The notes below the pieces were generated by a model. The model was given only the letters and a program-made list of their open reading frames with translations. It made no database searches and was not told the DNA's origin. This document shows positions 1 through 8,385 of a DNA stretch of 64,000 nt, piece by piece. Every line of letters starts with the position of its first letter. The stretch's first letter is position 1. This DNA is from Flavobacteriales bacterium. GTDB lineage: Bacteria > Bacteroidota > Bacteroidia > Flavobacteriales_D > Sanyastnellaceae. The position numbers were made by a program, and so were the translations under genes. The stretch covers positions 62,001 through 126,000 of the forward strand of contig JAKVAX010000004.1 in assembly GCA_022447625.1 (NCBI GenBank). Direction: 5' to 3'.

Positions 1-339
1 GCCCTCGTTGATCAGTCCGGCCAATAGAACTTCAGTATCACTTTCTGTAGAGAAGGAGAATCTTGACTCGAGGTCTTCCCGTAATGCTTTGAAGTTGTAG
101 ATTTCTCCGTTGTACACCAGCACATAGCGCTTGTCAGGGGACAGAAAAGGTTGGTTCGATCGTTCGTCGAGATCGATAATCGCGAGTCTTCGATGTCCCA
201 CGCAAAATTGATCATCTTCGAAAAGACCCGCATAATCTGGTCCGCGGTGTTCCAGTGCCTCGTTGAGGTGGGCTATTCGCTCTGATACTTCGTTATTGAA
301 GGCAGAAGAGAATGAGAAGTAACCGGTAAAGCCGCACAT
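1..339 (-). CDS. asnB: Asparagine synthase (glutamine-hydrolysing), N-terminal fragment
   Basis: The first 113 codons of a class II glutamine amidotransferase; the gene runs off the left edge of the window. It would hydrolyse glutamine and pass ammonia to aspartate to make asparagine. The protein starts Met-Cys-Gly-Phe, so removal of Met1 exposes Cys2, the Ntn glutaminase nucleophile. HRGPD at residues 31-35, GHRRLAIID at 48-56 and NGEIYN at 77-82 are the usual glutaminase-domain signatures. The synthetase domain lies outside the window, so other AsnB-like amidotransferases (for example in sugar modification) cannot be excluded. The start lies 2 nt downstream of the ribH stop, which suggests co-transcription with ribH and the TPR gene. 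Confidence 0.85.
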   Translation of the reverse strand, partial: MCGFTGYFSFSSAFNNEVSERIAHLNEALEHRGPDYAGLFEDDQFCVGHRRLAIIDLDERSNQPFLSPDKRYVLVYNGEIYNFKALREDLESRFSFSTESDTEVLLAGLINEG

Positions 340-341
340 GA

Positions 342-860
342 CTAGTAGTCAAATCCAGGCCCCCAAGAAGAACGCAAGCTTTTCTGAAGTGCGACCATTT
401 TCAAGCAGGCGACACCTGCTTCCGTTCCTTTATTTCCGTGTTTACCTCCAGAACGATCAATGGCTTGTTGCTTATTATCGTCAGTGAGGACACCAAAAAT
501 GACTGGTCGGTTGAATTTGAGAGCAACGTCTTTGACTCCTTGTGATGCCGCTTGGCACACGAAATCAAAGTGAGCTGTCTCTCCTCGAATCACCGAACCG
601 ATGGTGACCACTCCGTCAAGTCCTTTGTGCTCCAATAGGAATGCAGCTGCCGAAGGGAGCTCGAAGGTGCCAGGTATATCTATTACGATGAGGTTCTCGT
701 CTTTGATCCCGGCTTCACGGATGACATCTTCGGCACCTTTGGCAAGGCTAGATGTAATCTCATGGTTCCACTCAGAAACAACAATCCCGATACGCATAGC
801 AGACGCATCGGGAAGTTGATTTTTATCGTAGTCTGATAGATTCTTTTCGGCGGTAGCCAT
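342..860 (-). CDS. ribH: 6,7-dimethyl-8-ribityllumazine synthase
   Basis: Penultimate step of riboflavin synthesis: condenses 5-amino-6-ribitylamino-uracil with 3,4-dihydroxy-2-butanone 4-phosphate to form lumazine in a cytosolic multimeric enzyme. The 172-residue protein has the family landmarks: WNHE at 31-34, PGTFELP at 63-69 and RGETAHFD at 92-99 with the conserved His97. Length is normal for Bacteroidota, including a short polar N-terminal extension before the first strand. It begins 5 nt after the TPR gene stop and ends 2 nt before asnB. No other riboflavin genes are nearby, so the pathway is dispersed in this genome. Confidence 0.95.
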   Translation of the reverse strand: MATAEKNLSDYDKNQLPDASAMRIGIVVSEWNHEITSSLAKGAEDVIREAGIKDENLIVIDIPGTFELPSAAAFLLEHKGLDGVVTIGSVIRGETAHFDFVCQAASQGVKDVALKFNRPVIFGVLTDDNKQQAIDRSGGKHGNKGTEAGVACLKMVALQKSLRSSWGPGFDY

Positions 861-865
861 AAGGC

Positions 866-1555
866 TTACTTTTTACCGAGGTAAGCAGCGTATCGCTGTG
901 CACGTCCGTGGACCTGCGCCTCTGGGTAGTTGTCTACTACTTTCTTGAAGTTCTTCGCTGCCTTGTCGTTCTGACCAAGCTCCATCTGAGCGATACCCGC
1001 TTTGTAAAGCATCATTGGGGCAGTGAATCCTTCCGCGTTCGTTCCGCGAGCCATCGCAGCCGCACGTTCGAATGCCTTCGCACCTTCTTCGTAGTTTCCT
1101 AGTTCAACGTGGCAATCTCCGATTCCACCTTGAGCAAGTACGCTTACTACGTCATCAGAAAGGCTAACCTTCTCGAAGTGATCAAGCGCTGTTTCGAAAT
1201 CTCCACGGTCACGAGCGATGATTGCTAGATCGTAGTGCGCACGAGCACCAGCTTTTGTTCCGTCGTGATCGCTTGCAACATCTTCTAGACCAGCGTAAAG
1301 ACCGTCTCCAATCATGGCAAGATCCAAAGAGTCAACTTCGAAGTATTGCTCTGCTTTCCATGAATCAGCATTGGCGTCATTTTCAGCTGGCTTCACCATA
1401 AGGTAGAAGTAAGCTGCTCCAATAAGAACTACAGCAACAATTGCTACTAGTACAGTTACCAGGGTCTTACGGTTGCGATCTACAAAGAGCTCTGTCTTTG
1501 TGTACACTTCATTTACATCAACGATTACCTCTTCCTGGTCTTTCTTCTTAGCCAT
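866..1555 (-). CDS. Membrane-anchored tetratricopeptide repeat protein
   Basis: About 229 residues. A charged N-terminal stretch (MAKKKDQEE...) is followed by one hydrophobic segment near residues 30-52, then a helical domain with TPR-like periodicity (for example FETALDHFEKVSL and AAKNFKKVVDNYPEA), probably periplasmic. The topology resembles YfgM-type single-pass TPR proteins that assist envelope protein folding, but that role is only an analogy. I chose the ATG at 1555 over an in-frame start at 1588 because a perfect TATTTTTG promoter element occupies 1577-1584. First gene of the minus-strand unit TPR-ribH-asnB, divergent from recF. Confidence 0.8.
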   Translation of the reverse strand: MAKKKDQEEVIVDVNEVYTKTELFVDRNRKTLVTVLVAIVAVVLIGAAYFYLMVKPAENDANADSWKAEQYFEVDSLDLAMIGDGLYAGLEDVASDHDGTKAGARAHYDLAIIARDRGDFETALDHFEKVSLSDDVVSVLAQGGIGDCHVELGNYEEGAKAFERAAAMARGTNAEGFTAPMMLYKAGIAQMELGQNDKAAKNFKKVVDNYPEAQVHGRAQRYAAYLGKK

Positions 1556-1576
1556 AACGGTCTTTTTAACGAAGGG

Positions 1577-1584
1577 CAAAAATA
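1577..1584 (-). promoter_or_regulatory. Bacteroidota -7 element TATTTTTG for the TPR-ribH unit
   Basis: Perfect match to the TAnnTTTG -7 consensus of Bacteroidota sigma-ABfr, 21 nt upstream of the chosen TPR start at 1555. No clear TTG -33 element at the usual spacing. Confidence 0.5.
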
Positions 1585-1737
1585 GCATTTTAAGGGGAAT
1601 CTAGAAAACCCATGTGGTGGTTTGATAGCGAACAAGGTGTTGTTAGTTTCTAGAAGCAGTTCGTTTTACCTGTTGGAGCCGTCGGTTTTGTTGGGAAATC
1701 GTAACACTATGTCCGACGTATCGAGGTAAATTCTGGC

Positions 1738-1745
1738 TACTTTTG
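1738..1745 (+). promoter_or_regulatory. Bacteroidota -7 element TACTTTTG for recF
   Basis: Perfect TAnnTTTG match ending 16 nt before the recF GTG start. I see no good TTG -33 partner. Confidence 0.5.
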
Positions 1746-1761
1746 TTCCAAAGAGAAAACG

Positions 1762-2895
1762 GTGCGGATCCGATCATTATCACTTGTCAACTTTAAGAAC
1801 TACGAAGAAGCTACCTTGGATTTCAGTCCAGAGGTGAACTGCCTCGTAGGTGACAATGGTTCTGGTAAAACCACTGTCTTAGATGCTATTTACTACTTGT
1901 CGTTCTGCAAGAGTTATTTCAATCCGATTGATTCGCAGAATGTGCGCTATGATCAATCGTTCTTCTTAATTCAGTCGCAAGTAGAGAAGGCAGGTGAGGT
2001 AGACAAACTCCATTGCGGCGTCAAGTCAGGGCAGAAGAAGCAATTTCGTCGAAACGATAAAGAATATCAGCGCCTGGCTGATCATATTGGATTGTATCCT
2101 GCGGTGATTCTAACACCTAATGATATTGATCTGGTGAAGGAGGGAAGTGAGGTCCGACGTAAGTTCATGGACGGTATCATTTCTCAATATGATAGAAAGT
2201 ACCTTGATTCCTTACTGGAGTATAACCGTGCTTTGCTACAAAGAAATAATCTCTTGCGCTTCTTCGCCGAGAACCGAACCTACGATGAGGAGAGCCTTGA
2301 AGTATGGGATCATGCCTTGGTGAAATACGGGGAGTACATCCACGACCAACGCACGGCATTTGTAGAGAAGTTCATTTCCTTCTTCAATGATGTTTACCAG
2401 AAGATATCTGGAGGGGCCGAGGTCGTGTCATTGATGTACCAATCGCAGATGAACGATAAAAAACTCGACGACCTTTTACAGGATGCACGAGGAAAGGATC
2501 GACAACTCCGAAGATCCACTCAAGGAATCCACAAGGATGATTTGAGTTTCCTTATTCAAGATCACCCCATCAAGAAGTTTGGATCTCAAGGTCAACAGAA
2601 GACCTACTTGATTGCACTTAAACTCGCCCAATACAGTTTCATTGAGGAAGCCACCGGTGAAAAGCCTGTCTTGCTATTAGATGATATCTTCGACAAGATT
2701 GACGACAAGCGAGTAGGGGCATTGATGGAATTAGTGAGCCAAGGATCCTTCGGTCAGATCTTCATTACAGATACCCATGAAGAGCGAATCCCGAAGATGT
2801 TCCGAGATATCGGTTGTGATTTGAATGTATTTCACGTGAACCAAGGTGCTGTTGATTCAGACGCCAAAACCATGATCCATGGCGAGAAAGAGTAA
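1762..2895 (+). CDS. recF: DNA replication/repair protein RecF
   Basis: RecF-type SMC-like ATPase that helps load RecA at gaps through RecFOR. The 377-residue protein has Walker A GDNGSGKT at residues 30-37, an ABC/SMC-type signature region (FGSQGQQKT) around 270-280 and a Walker B LLLDDIFD near 302-310. The start is GTG; the sequence MRIRSLSLVNFKNY is the standard RecF N-terminus, so no extension is needed. Divergent from the TPR/ribH unit. Its last 17 nt overlap the DUF721 gene in another frame, indicating translational coupling. Confidence 0.95.
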   Translation: MRIRSLSLVNFKNYEEATLDFSPEVNCLVGDNGSGKTTVLDAIYYLSFCKSYFNPIDSQNVRYDQSFFLIQSQVEKAGEVDKLHCGVKSGQKKQFRRNDKEYQRLADHIGLYPAVILTPNDIDLVKEGSEVRRKFMDGIISQYDRKYLDSLLEYNRALLQRNNLLRFFAENRTYDEESLEVWDHALVKYGEYIHDQRTAFVEKFISFFNDVYQKISGGAEVVSLMYQSQMNDKKLDDLLQDARGKDRQLRRSTQGIHKDDLSFLIQDHPIKKFGSQGQQKTYLIALKLAQYSFIEEATGEKPVLLLDDIFDKIDDKRVGALMELVSQGSFGQIFITDTHEERIPKMFRDIGCDLNVFHVNQGAVDSDAKTMIHGEKE

Positions 2896-3172
2896 CGAAC
2901 AGTCATTGGGCGACGTGATCCAAGATATGCTCAAGGCATATCGCCTCGAAGGAAAAATGCAGGAACTCGATGTCAGAGAGGCCTGGAAGAAGGCTATGGG
3001 CGAAGGCGTTGCGTCACACACCAAAGACATCCGGCTCAGAGGGAAGACACTCATTATATACATGGACAGCGGAGTCATGAAACAGGAGTTCTCTTATGGG
3101 AAATCACGCATCATTGAGATCATCAATGAAGCTATGGGAAGGGAGATCATTGACAAAGTGGAGATATTCTAA
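2879..3172 (+). CDS. DUF721 / DciA-like protein
   Basis: 97-residue DUF721 protein. DUF721 includes DciA, the helicase operator that interacts with DnaB in bacteria lacking DnaC/DnaI. Typical features are a helical N-terminus (LGDVIQDMLKAYRLEGK), the central REAWKKAMGEGVASHT segment and the strand-rich end with LIIYMDSGVMKQEFSY. It overlaps recF by 17 nt, a placement common in Bacteroidota that ties it to replication. The helicase-loading role is inferred from family membership. No terminator-like hairpin stands out between it and the cytochrome gene 119 bp downstream. Confidence 0.85.
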   Translation: MARKSNEQSLGDVIQDMLKAYRLEGKMQELDVREAWKKAMGEGVASHTKDIRLRGKTLIIYMDSGVMKQEFSYGKSRIIEIINEAMGREIIDKVEIF

Positions 3173-3294
3173 AACCACTCATAACGCCATAGGCGCAACT
3201 CACACCAAAAAATAGAATACTTCGTAAATCAATGCTTAACTTCGGGGGTAGAACTGTCATTAGTTTGTAATATTTTTGACAGCTGAACCGTGTG

Positions 3295-5265
3295 ATGAAG
3301 AAATCAAGAAGCCTACCGATTGCCGTGCTCGTTCTTGTAGCAGGCGCTCTTATCGTTTCGGGTTACCGAGACAAAAAAGTTGAAACTTTCCACTCGTACG
3401 AAGAGATTCGTGCTTTCCAGCAGATGGATGGAGAATTGACTGACCTAGAGAACGAACTGTTCACTGGTTCGGGAAAGTGTGCCGGATGTCACGGACACGA
3501 CATCGCTGAACTTGGAAACATCACGGAAAGCGGATGGGATGTTAATCCAACTGATTACTGGCGTTCTTCCATTATGGCCAACTCAGCAAAGGATCCTTTC
3601 TGGAGAGCAAAGGTGACCCACGAGGTAGCCGTAAACCCAGAACATCAATTAGAGCTAGAAGACAAGTGTACTTCATGCCACGCTCCTTTAGGGCATTTCA
3701 ACGCGCATTATTTAGGAGCACAGCACTACACCTACGCTCAAATGCTCTCTGATACGGTGGCACTTGATGGCGTTTCATGTGCAGCCTGTCACCAGCAGAG
3801 CCCTGTTGGAATCGGGAATAGCTTCTCTGGAGAATTGACCTTCGTGCAAGACACCATCTACGGACCATTCGGTGGTGGGAAAGACGAAAATCCAATCGTT
3901 GGTCAACCAATGGCTAGTTTTGTTGGGTTTGAACCTGTATTTGGAGAGCACATTACCGAATCAGAAGTATGCGCAGGATGTCACACGTTGATTACCGGAA
4001 CAGCTGACCTCGACGGAAATGCTACAGGACAAACATTTGTAGAGCAGGCGACTTACCACGAGTGGTTGAACAGTATCTACGCTGAGAATGGAGTGAACAA
4101 TGCGGAATGCCAAGCCTGTCATATGCCAGAACTAGACGAGGAAGTCATCATTTCAGCCAACTACGCATGGTTGGAACCACGCGGGCCAATCGGACTTCAC
4201 TACATGGTAGGAGCCAACACCTTCATGGTAGAAATGATGAAGAACAACATCGAATTCCTTGGCTTGAGCGCGACCGAAGCGCAGTTCGATACAACCTTAA
4301 TGAAGACATTCGAAATGCTTCAAGAGGAATCAGTTGAAATTCTTCTCGAAGAAGGAGTGTACGATGAAGACTCTGTTTCATTCACAGTCACACTTGATAA
4401 CCTGGTAGGACATAAATTCCCTTCAGGATATCCAGCGCGTCGTTCGTACATCGAGTTCATCGTAAGTGACGATATGGGCAACGAGCTCTTCCACTCGGGT
4501 GAACTTCAGGCTGATTACGAAGTGTTTGGACAAGATGAAACTTTCGAACCACACTACGACTTGATTACAGAGGAGGAGCAGGTTCAGATCTACGAGCAAG
4601 TGCTAGGAGATGTAAATGGAGATGTAACGACAGTTCTTGAACGCGCTGCAACACACTTGAAGGATAATCGTCTCGTACCGAAAGGATTTAGCTTCACACA
4701 CGAGGTGTATGATACCACAGAAGTAGCTGGGTTTGCCTTAGCAGATCCTAACTTCAACTACATCGGCGGTGAAGAGGGGTCTGGCACTGACGAGATTACA
4801 TACAAAGTAGCACTCGACGGATACGAAGGAGTTTTGATTGTTTCAGCGAAACTCTGGTATCAGGCAGCTCCACCAAAATGGATGGAAGAGATGTTCTCAT
4901 TCTCTACTCCTGAAATCGAGACCTTCCAAGCGCTCTACGAAGAGCAAGGAGCCGCTCCAGTTTTGGTTGACGAGCAAGAGATCACCCTAACCATTGATAA
5001 CGTAGAGGAATTCCTTGCTGACCAAGTGACGATTTACCCGAATCCATCGACAGACGGAATTGTTACGGTTGAGCTCGCTTCCGCGTTAGTGACATCAAAC
5101 CCAACCTACGTGATCTATGCTTCTAACGGACAGTTAGTAGGCCAAGGCCAATTGAATGGAAATCGCACTGTTCTTGAAATACCGGGAGCTGAAGGAAGCT
5201 ACTTGATTTCGATTGAATCTGGAGAGTACAGACTCACCGAGCGAATTCTTAAATTGCGTCCTTGA
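3295..5265 (+). CDS. Secreted pentaheme c-type cytochrome with T9SS sorting domain
   Basis: 656 residues. A hydrophobic N-terminal signal segment is followed by five CxxCH covalent-heme motifs whose first Cys are at about residues 62, 125, 162, 226 and 272 (CAGCH, CTSCH, CAACH, CAGCH, CQACH). A long strand-rich region comes next, and the last 80 residues are a Por-type C-terminal domain beginning near VTIYPNPSTDG and ending ERILKLRP. It is therefore predicted to pass the outer membrane by Type IX secretion and sit on the surface as a redox protein. Cytochrome c554-like multiheme proteins are the nearest family I can name; the electron partner is unknown. ATG at 3295 is preferred to GTG at 3292. 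Contains a one-mismatch copy of the dispersed 13-mer at 5079-5091. Confidence 0.85.
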   Translation: MKKSRSLPIAVLVLVAGALIVSGYRDKKVETFHSYEEIRAFQQMDGELTDLENELFTGSGKCAGCHGHDIAELGNITESGWDVNPTDYWRSSIMANSAKDPFWRAKVTHEVAVNPEHQLELEDKCTSCHAPLGHFNAHYLGAQHYTYAQMLSDTVALDGVSCAACHQQSPVGIGNSFSGELTFVQDTIYGPFGGGKDENPIVGQPMASFVGFEPVFGEHITESEVCAGCHTLITGTADLDGNATGQTFVEQATYHEWLNSIYAENGVNNAECQACHMPELDEEVIISANYAWLEPRGPIGLHYMVGANTFMVEMMKNNIEFLGLSATEAQFDTTLMKTFEMLQEESVEILLEEGVYDEDSVSFTVTLDNLVGHKFPSGYPARRSYIEFIVSDDMGNELFHSGELQADYEVFGQDETFEPHYDLITEEEQVQIYEQVLGDVNGDVTTVLERAATHLKDNRLVPKGFSFTHEVYDTTEVAGFALADPNFNYIGGEEGSGTDEITYKVALDGYEGVLIVSAKLWYQAAPPKWMEEMFSFSTPEIETFQALYEEQGAAPVLVDEQEITLTIDNVEEFLADQVTIYPNPSTDGIVTVELASALVTSNPTYVIYASNGQLVGQGQLNGNRTVLEIPGAEGSYLISIESGEYRLTERILKLRP

Positions 5266-5281
5266 TATTCAAGGAAACAAC

Positions 5282-6163
5282 GTGAAAGTAGCCGGTTTTA
5301 CCTTTATACGTAACGCTGTTAAGTACGACTACCCCGTTGTAGAAGCGATTACATCTGTTCTACCTATTTGTGATGCATTTTATGTAGCTGTCGGAAATTC
5401 CGATGACGAAACGCGCGCGCTTATAGAAGGAATCGGTGATCCGCGAATCCATATCATTGATACGGTTTGGGACGATTCTCTTCGAGAAGGAGGGAGAGTG
5501 CTGGCTGTAGAGACAGACAAAGCACTGAAAGCTGTACCGGATGAATACTACTGGAGATTCTATATCCAGGGAGATGAGGTATTCCACCATGATGGTCTAG
5601 CTAAGATCAAAAAGGCAATGGAAGCCTATCAAGATGATCGGAAGGTGGAAGGTCTGCTCATGCATTACCGTCATTTCTACGGTTCGTACGATTATGTCGG
5701 TGATTCAAGGAAATGGTACCGTAATGAGGTGCGTGTAATTCGCAGAGATGCAGAGATCTATTCATTCCGCGACGCTCAAGGATTCCAGAAAAAAGGGAGA
5801 CCGTTGCGCGTAGCACTGGTAGAGGTGTGGATGCATCATTACGGTTGGGTCAAGCACCCAAAGTTACAACAAGAAAAGCAGCGCAATTTCAATAAGCTTT
5901 GGCATACTGACGATTGGGTAGAGAAGAACCAAAAGCCAGTAGATGAATTCGACTACGGCAACATCGACTCGCTTTCCCGTTTTGAAGGAAGCCACCCAAC
6001 ATCGATGCAAGCCCGCATTGACCAAATGAACTGGTCGTTCAGCTTTGATCCCACGGTCAAGAACCTCACTCCAAAGAGAAAATTCCTTCATGCCATTGAA
6101 GACGTCACAGGCTGGCGCATAGGGGAGTACAAGAACTTTAGAATTGTTCGTCGCTTCGCTTAA
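5282..6163 (+). CDS. Glycosyltransferase family 2-like protein
   Basis: 293 residues starting MKVAGFTFIRNAVKYDYPVVE, the usual opening of cytosolic GT-A family 2-like proteins of Bacteroidota. An acidic cluster IQGDEVFH near residues 91-98 occupies the place of the metal-binding DxD/DE motif. The C-terminal half is rich in aromatic and basic residues with no membrane segments. The sugar donor and acceptor are unknown. I used GTG at 5282, preceded by AAGGAAA, because the upstream ATG at 5213 lies inside the cytochrome gene and adds residues not typical of the family. It starts 16 nt after the cytochrome stop, so the two may be co-transcribed; no functional link is evident. Confidence 0.75.
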   Translation: MKVAGFTFIRNAVKYDYPVVEAITSVLPICDAFYVAVGNSDDETRALIEGIGDPRIHIIDTVWDDSLREGGRVLAVETDKALKAVPDEYYWRFYIQGDEVFHHDGLAKIKKAMEAYQDDRKVEGLLMHYRHFYGSYDYVGDSRKWYRNEVRVIRRDAEIYSFRDAQGFQKKGRPLRVALVEVWMHHYGWVKHPKLQQEKQRNFNKLWHTDDWVEKNQKPVDEFDYGNIDSLSRFEGSHPTSMQARIDQMNWSFSFDPTVKNLTPKRKFLHAIEDVTGWRIGEYKNFRIVRRFA

Positions 6164-6407
6164 CTTCGTTCGAGGAGCAGTGAAACAGGTGAAGGGAATT
6201 AAGTTTAGGGCGCTGTTATTAATCCAATGTTAAGTTGCTCAAGCGTTTTTATCCTCCGTTTATTAGTGAATAACTTCGGGTTGTGACCACTGGATTCTGG
6301 TTGTTCATCCTCCTATCTTTAATACGACCAGTGATGCTATTACGAGCTCACACCTAACTCAGGAATCGTCTCGCACCCTTAAGACGCGCTTCCGCAACAC
6401 CGACTGC

Positions 6408-7745
6408 ATGGCTGAAAAAAAGCCCCGTAAAATCTTCGTGATTGACACTTCTGTCTTACTTCACGACCACAATTCGATCTTAAATTTCGAAGACAACGAC
6501 GTCGCCATCCCTATCACCGTATTAGAAGAACTCGACAACTTTAAAGTGGGTAATGACACCAAGAACTTTGAAGCACGTGAGTGTATTCGAATCATTGATC
6601 GCTTGGCCAATGAACACACGCTCCAGGAGTGGATACCTGTTGGAAATGAATCTGGTGGACGACTCAAAATCATTCTCAACGATCGCGACCGAAAGGGGAC
6701 CAACGCTGAGGATGTCTTTGATAAAAGATCAAATGACCATAAAATCTTGAACTCTGCAATGCAGATTCAGGATGAAGAAAAGGAAGCCAAAGTCTGCCTC
6801 GTTTCAAAAGACATTAACCTCCGTTTAAAGGCCAAAGCATTGAATATGCCGGCTGAAGATTACCGCACGGGGAAGGTGAATGAAACACGCTACCTGTATT
6901 CAGGACGTTCAGTTGTTGAGAATGTAGACAGCGAAGTCATTCGTAAGCTCTACAATTCAGGTTCTTCACGGAAGATTACTTCCTTGGGAGATGATCGCAG
7001 AAACAATCATTTCTACATTCTAAAGAACTGCACTTCTTCTGCACTTGGCTTTTTCAATGAGACAAAGAAAACAATCGAACGCGTCGATCGTGTCTATGCT
7101 TATGGGATCAAACCTAAGAATGCGGAGCAAGCATTCGCGCTTCATGCGATTATGAACCCTGATGTCAGTCTTGTGACGATTTCCGGTGTGGCTGGAACAG
7201 GGAAGACCTTGCTCGCACTCGCCGGATCGCTCGAGCAAAAGAACCGCTTCGATCAAATCATCTTGGCCCGACCGATTGTGCCTTTGAGCAACAAAGACAT
7301 CGGTTTCCTTCCTGGAGACGCTGAGGAGAAGGTCAATCCATATATGCAGCCTTTGTGGGATAACCTGAATTACATCAAATCTCAGTTCGGTGAAAACGAA
7401 AAGAAGTATCGAACAATTGAAGAGATGAAGTCTCAAGGGAGAATCCAGATCTCTCCTTTAGCATACATCCGCGGACGCTCACTATCCAATGTGATCTTCA
7501 TTGTTGATGAGGCGCAAAACTTGACACCTCATGAAGTGAAAACGATCATCACCCGCGCTGGTGAAAATTGCAAGATCATCCTCACCGGTGACGTACGTCA
7601 GATCGATACACCCTACCTCGATGAACAGTCGAATGGTATGTCTTATGTGATTGACAAATTGAAAGGCAAGGACCTATTCTGCCACATTACCTTAGAGAAA
7701 GGGGAGCGGAGTGAATTGGCTAACCTAGCGAATGAGCACCTCTAG
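6408..7745 (+). CDS. PIN-PhoH domain protein (PhoH2/YlaK-like)
   Basis: 445 residues in two parts. Residues 1-150 form a PIN ribonuclease domain (VIDTSVLL with Asp13, EELDNFK near 41, later acidic residues). Residues 225-445 are a PhoH-type ATPase with Walker A GVAGTGKT at 260-267 and Walker B FIVDEAQN near 364. PIN-PhoH fusions are described as RNA helicase/ribonuclease proteins, in actinobacteria linked to the PhoAT system. No antitoxin-like gene lies beside it here. The 244 bp upstream hold no gene; a TATCTTTA -7-like element occurs in the last 90 bp. Confidence 0.88.
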   Translation: MAEKKPRKIFVIDTSVLLHDHNSILNFEDNDVAIPITVLEELDNFKVGNDTKNFEARECIRIIDRLANEHTLQEWIPVGNESGGRLKIILNDRDRKGTNAEDVFDKRSNDHKILNSAMQIQDEEKEAKVCLVSKDINLRLKAKALNMPAEDYRTGKVNETRYLYSGRSVVENVDSEVIRKLYNSGSSRKITSLGDDRRNNHFYILKNCTSSALGFFNETKKTIERVDRVYAYGIKPKNAEQAFALHAIMNPDVSLVTISGVAGTGKTLLALAGSLEQKNRFDQIILARPIVPLSNKDIGFLPGDAEEKVNPYMQPLWDNLNYIKSQFGENEKKYRTIEEMKSQGRIQISPLAYIRGRSLSNVIFIVDEAQNLTPHEVKTIITRAGENCKIILTGDVRQIDTPYLDEQSNGMSYVIDKLKGKDLFCHITLEKGERSELANLANEHL

Positions 7746-7803
7746 GGTTACGGTAGACGGTAAACGGAGCCACTGCGTTTCGGATCCCGAAATCCGAGTT
7801 CCT

Positions 7804-8325
7804 TTAAAGATAAATGTCGATGAGACCTTCAGGGGTGTTTAGGATAATCTCCTTCTTCTCTCGGTTTACTTCGACTAGGAATTGATCAGTCATAGGAAGC
7901 AAGATCTCTTTTCCTTCACGGATGACGATGAAAAGAGGGTTGGTGCTGTGATCCGTAATCGCATCGATTTTACCGACTTCGCCGAAGTGTTGGTCAACGA
8001 TCGTAAAACCAATAACCTCGTGGAAATAGAATTGGTTCCCTTCAAGCTTGGGTAGAAGATCAAGTGGGAGCCAAGCCTGTTTATTGACCAAGGCTTGCGC
8101 TGCTTCTTCAGAATCTACGCCTTCAAAGTGAACGACTGCTGAGTTTCCTTTTAGTTCGAATCGATGGGTGAAGAATGGTATTAATTGTCCATTCATATCG
8201 AGAAAGATCCCATCGAGTCCACGGTAAGCAGAAGGATCATCTACGTCAAGAAACAGCTTGCACGCGCCTTTGTATCCGTGTAGCTGAGTGATTTTACCGA
8301 GTTGAAAAAAGTTGTCCTTGTTCAT
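7804..8325 (-). CDS. rimM: Ribosome maturation factor RimM
   Basis: 173 residues. RimM binds ribosomal protein S19 and assists maturation of the 30S head. The N-terminal RimM beta-barrel starts FFQLGKITQLHGYKGACK and the C-terminal PRC-barrel-like half includes the FYFHEVIGF and EILLPMTDQFLVEV segments. It follows rpsP on the same strand, the classic rpsP-rimM arrangement (trmD is not adjacent). A strong terminator-type hairpin ends only 7 nt before the ATG, so expression relative to rpsP may be controlled there. Confidence 0.93.
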   Translation of the reverse strand: MNKDNFFQLGKITQLHGYKGACKLFLDVDDPSAYRGLDGIFLDMNGQLIPFFTHRFELKGNSAVVHFEGVDSEEAAQALVNKQAWLPLDLLPKLEGNQFYFHEVIGFTIVDQHFGEVGKIDAITDHSTNPLFIVIREGKEILLPMTDQFLVEVNREKKEIILNTPEGLIDIYL

Positions 8326-8332
8326 AGGAATG

Positions 8333-8360
8333 AAAAGACCGCCTCGAGGGGCGGTCTTTT
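8333..8360 (-). terminator. Bidirectional hairpin between rpsP and rimM
   Basis: Stem AAAAGACCGCC (8333-8343) pairs with GGCGGTCTTTT (8350-8360) around a 6-nt loop, with T-runs on both strands. On the minus strand it follows rpsP and abuts the rimM start at 8325. Confidence 0.75.
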
Positions 8361-8385
8361 TAATTTCAATTCAAGATGAAGGAGC

